Part shown: piece by piece, positions 6,310 to 6,387 of the stretch
Position numbering within the stretch: the stretch's first letter is position 1
How the letters are laid out: every line of letters starts with the position of its first letter
Source of the DNA: Promethearchaeota archaeon
GTDB lineage: Archaea; Asgardarchaeota; Lokiarchaeia; Sigynarchaeales; SOKP01
Assembly: GCA_030608765.1 (NCBI GenBank)
Contig: JAUWDN010000072.1
Span: 1-6,387, forward strand
Length of the DNA stretch: 6,387 bases
Direction: 5' to 3'
Made by a program: the position numbers and the translations under genes
The notes under the pieces: model-generated
Told to the model about the DNA's origin: nothing
Databases searched by the model: none
What the model saw: the letters and a program-made list of their open reading frames with translations, nothing else

Positions 6310-6387
6310 AAAAGGAGATAATTCAGCATCTTTGATTTATTAACTCAATAGAATGTTAATGAATTTTTTAAAAATTATACAAAAATG

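Noticed and set aside
6313..6340. AGGAG at 6313-6317 as a ribosome site for a rightward gene
   Set aside because: No ATG, GTG or TTG at the right distance opens a frame; the TTG at 6332 meets a stop after two codons.
6353..6387. Rightward gene starting at ATG 6353 or 6359
   Set aside because: At most eleven codons are visible before the window ends and there is no well-placed ribosome site. It is consistent with the right arm of the palindrome being a promoter, but too short to call.

Overview
The window is AT-rich (roughly one-third G+C by eye) and densely coded. It holds six protein genes and no RNA gene, CRISPR array or insertion sequence that I can see. Gene content (flavodiiron protein, superoxide reductase, rubredoxin, acyl-CoA dehydrogenase) points to an anaerobe that meets oxygen occasionally. 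Gene ends are followed by runs of T without an obvious hairpin, ribosome sites resemble GAGGT or GTGAT, and TATA-like boxes lie upstream of several starts. Together these suggest an archaeon. An Asgard (Lokiarchaeia-like) lineage fits the AT content and the GPH-type transporter, but this is a guess; an AT-rich anaerobic bacterium is not excluded.

Left part, plus strand (2-2226): the 3' two-thirds of an FprA-type flavodiiron protein, then, 17 bases later and with its own ribosome site, an acyl-CoA dehydrogenase fused at its C-terminus to a complete rubredoxin. A T-rich terminator follows. Rubredoxin is the classic electron donor of flavodiiron proteins, so the pair looks like a short path from acyl-CoA through FAD and Fe(Cys)4 to the diiron site and O2 (or NO).

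Middle: a GPH/MelB-like sugar:cation symporter on the plus strand (2347-3813) converges, with one base between the stop codons, on a minus-strand run. In transcription order that run is an ArsB/NhaD-type ion transporter (5772-4408) and then a GmhB-like HAD phosphatase with a zinc-binding loop (4366-3815).

Right part, minus strand (6232-5840): a two-iron superoxide reductase (desulfoferrodoxin), which also normally takes electrons from rubredoxin. Its upstream region holds a perfect 12-base inverted repeat containing TATA-like sequence in both directions, which could be an operator or a divergent promoter. The most interesting idea here is that acyl-CoA oxidation feeds oxygen and superoxide removal through the tethered rubredoxin, without a separate electron-transfer flavoprotein.
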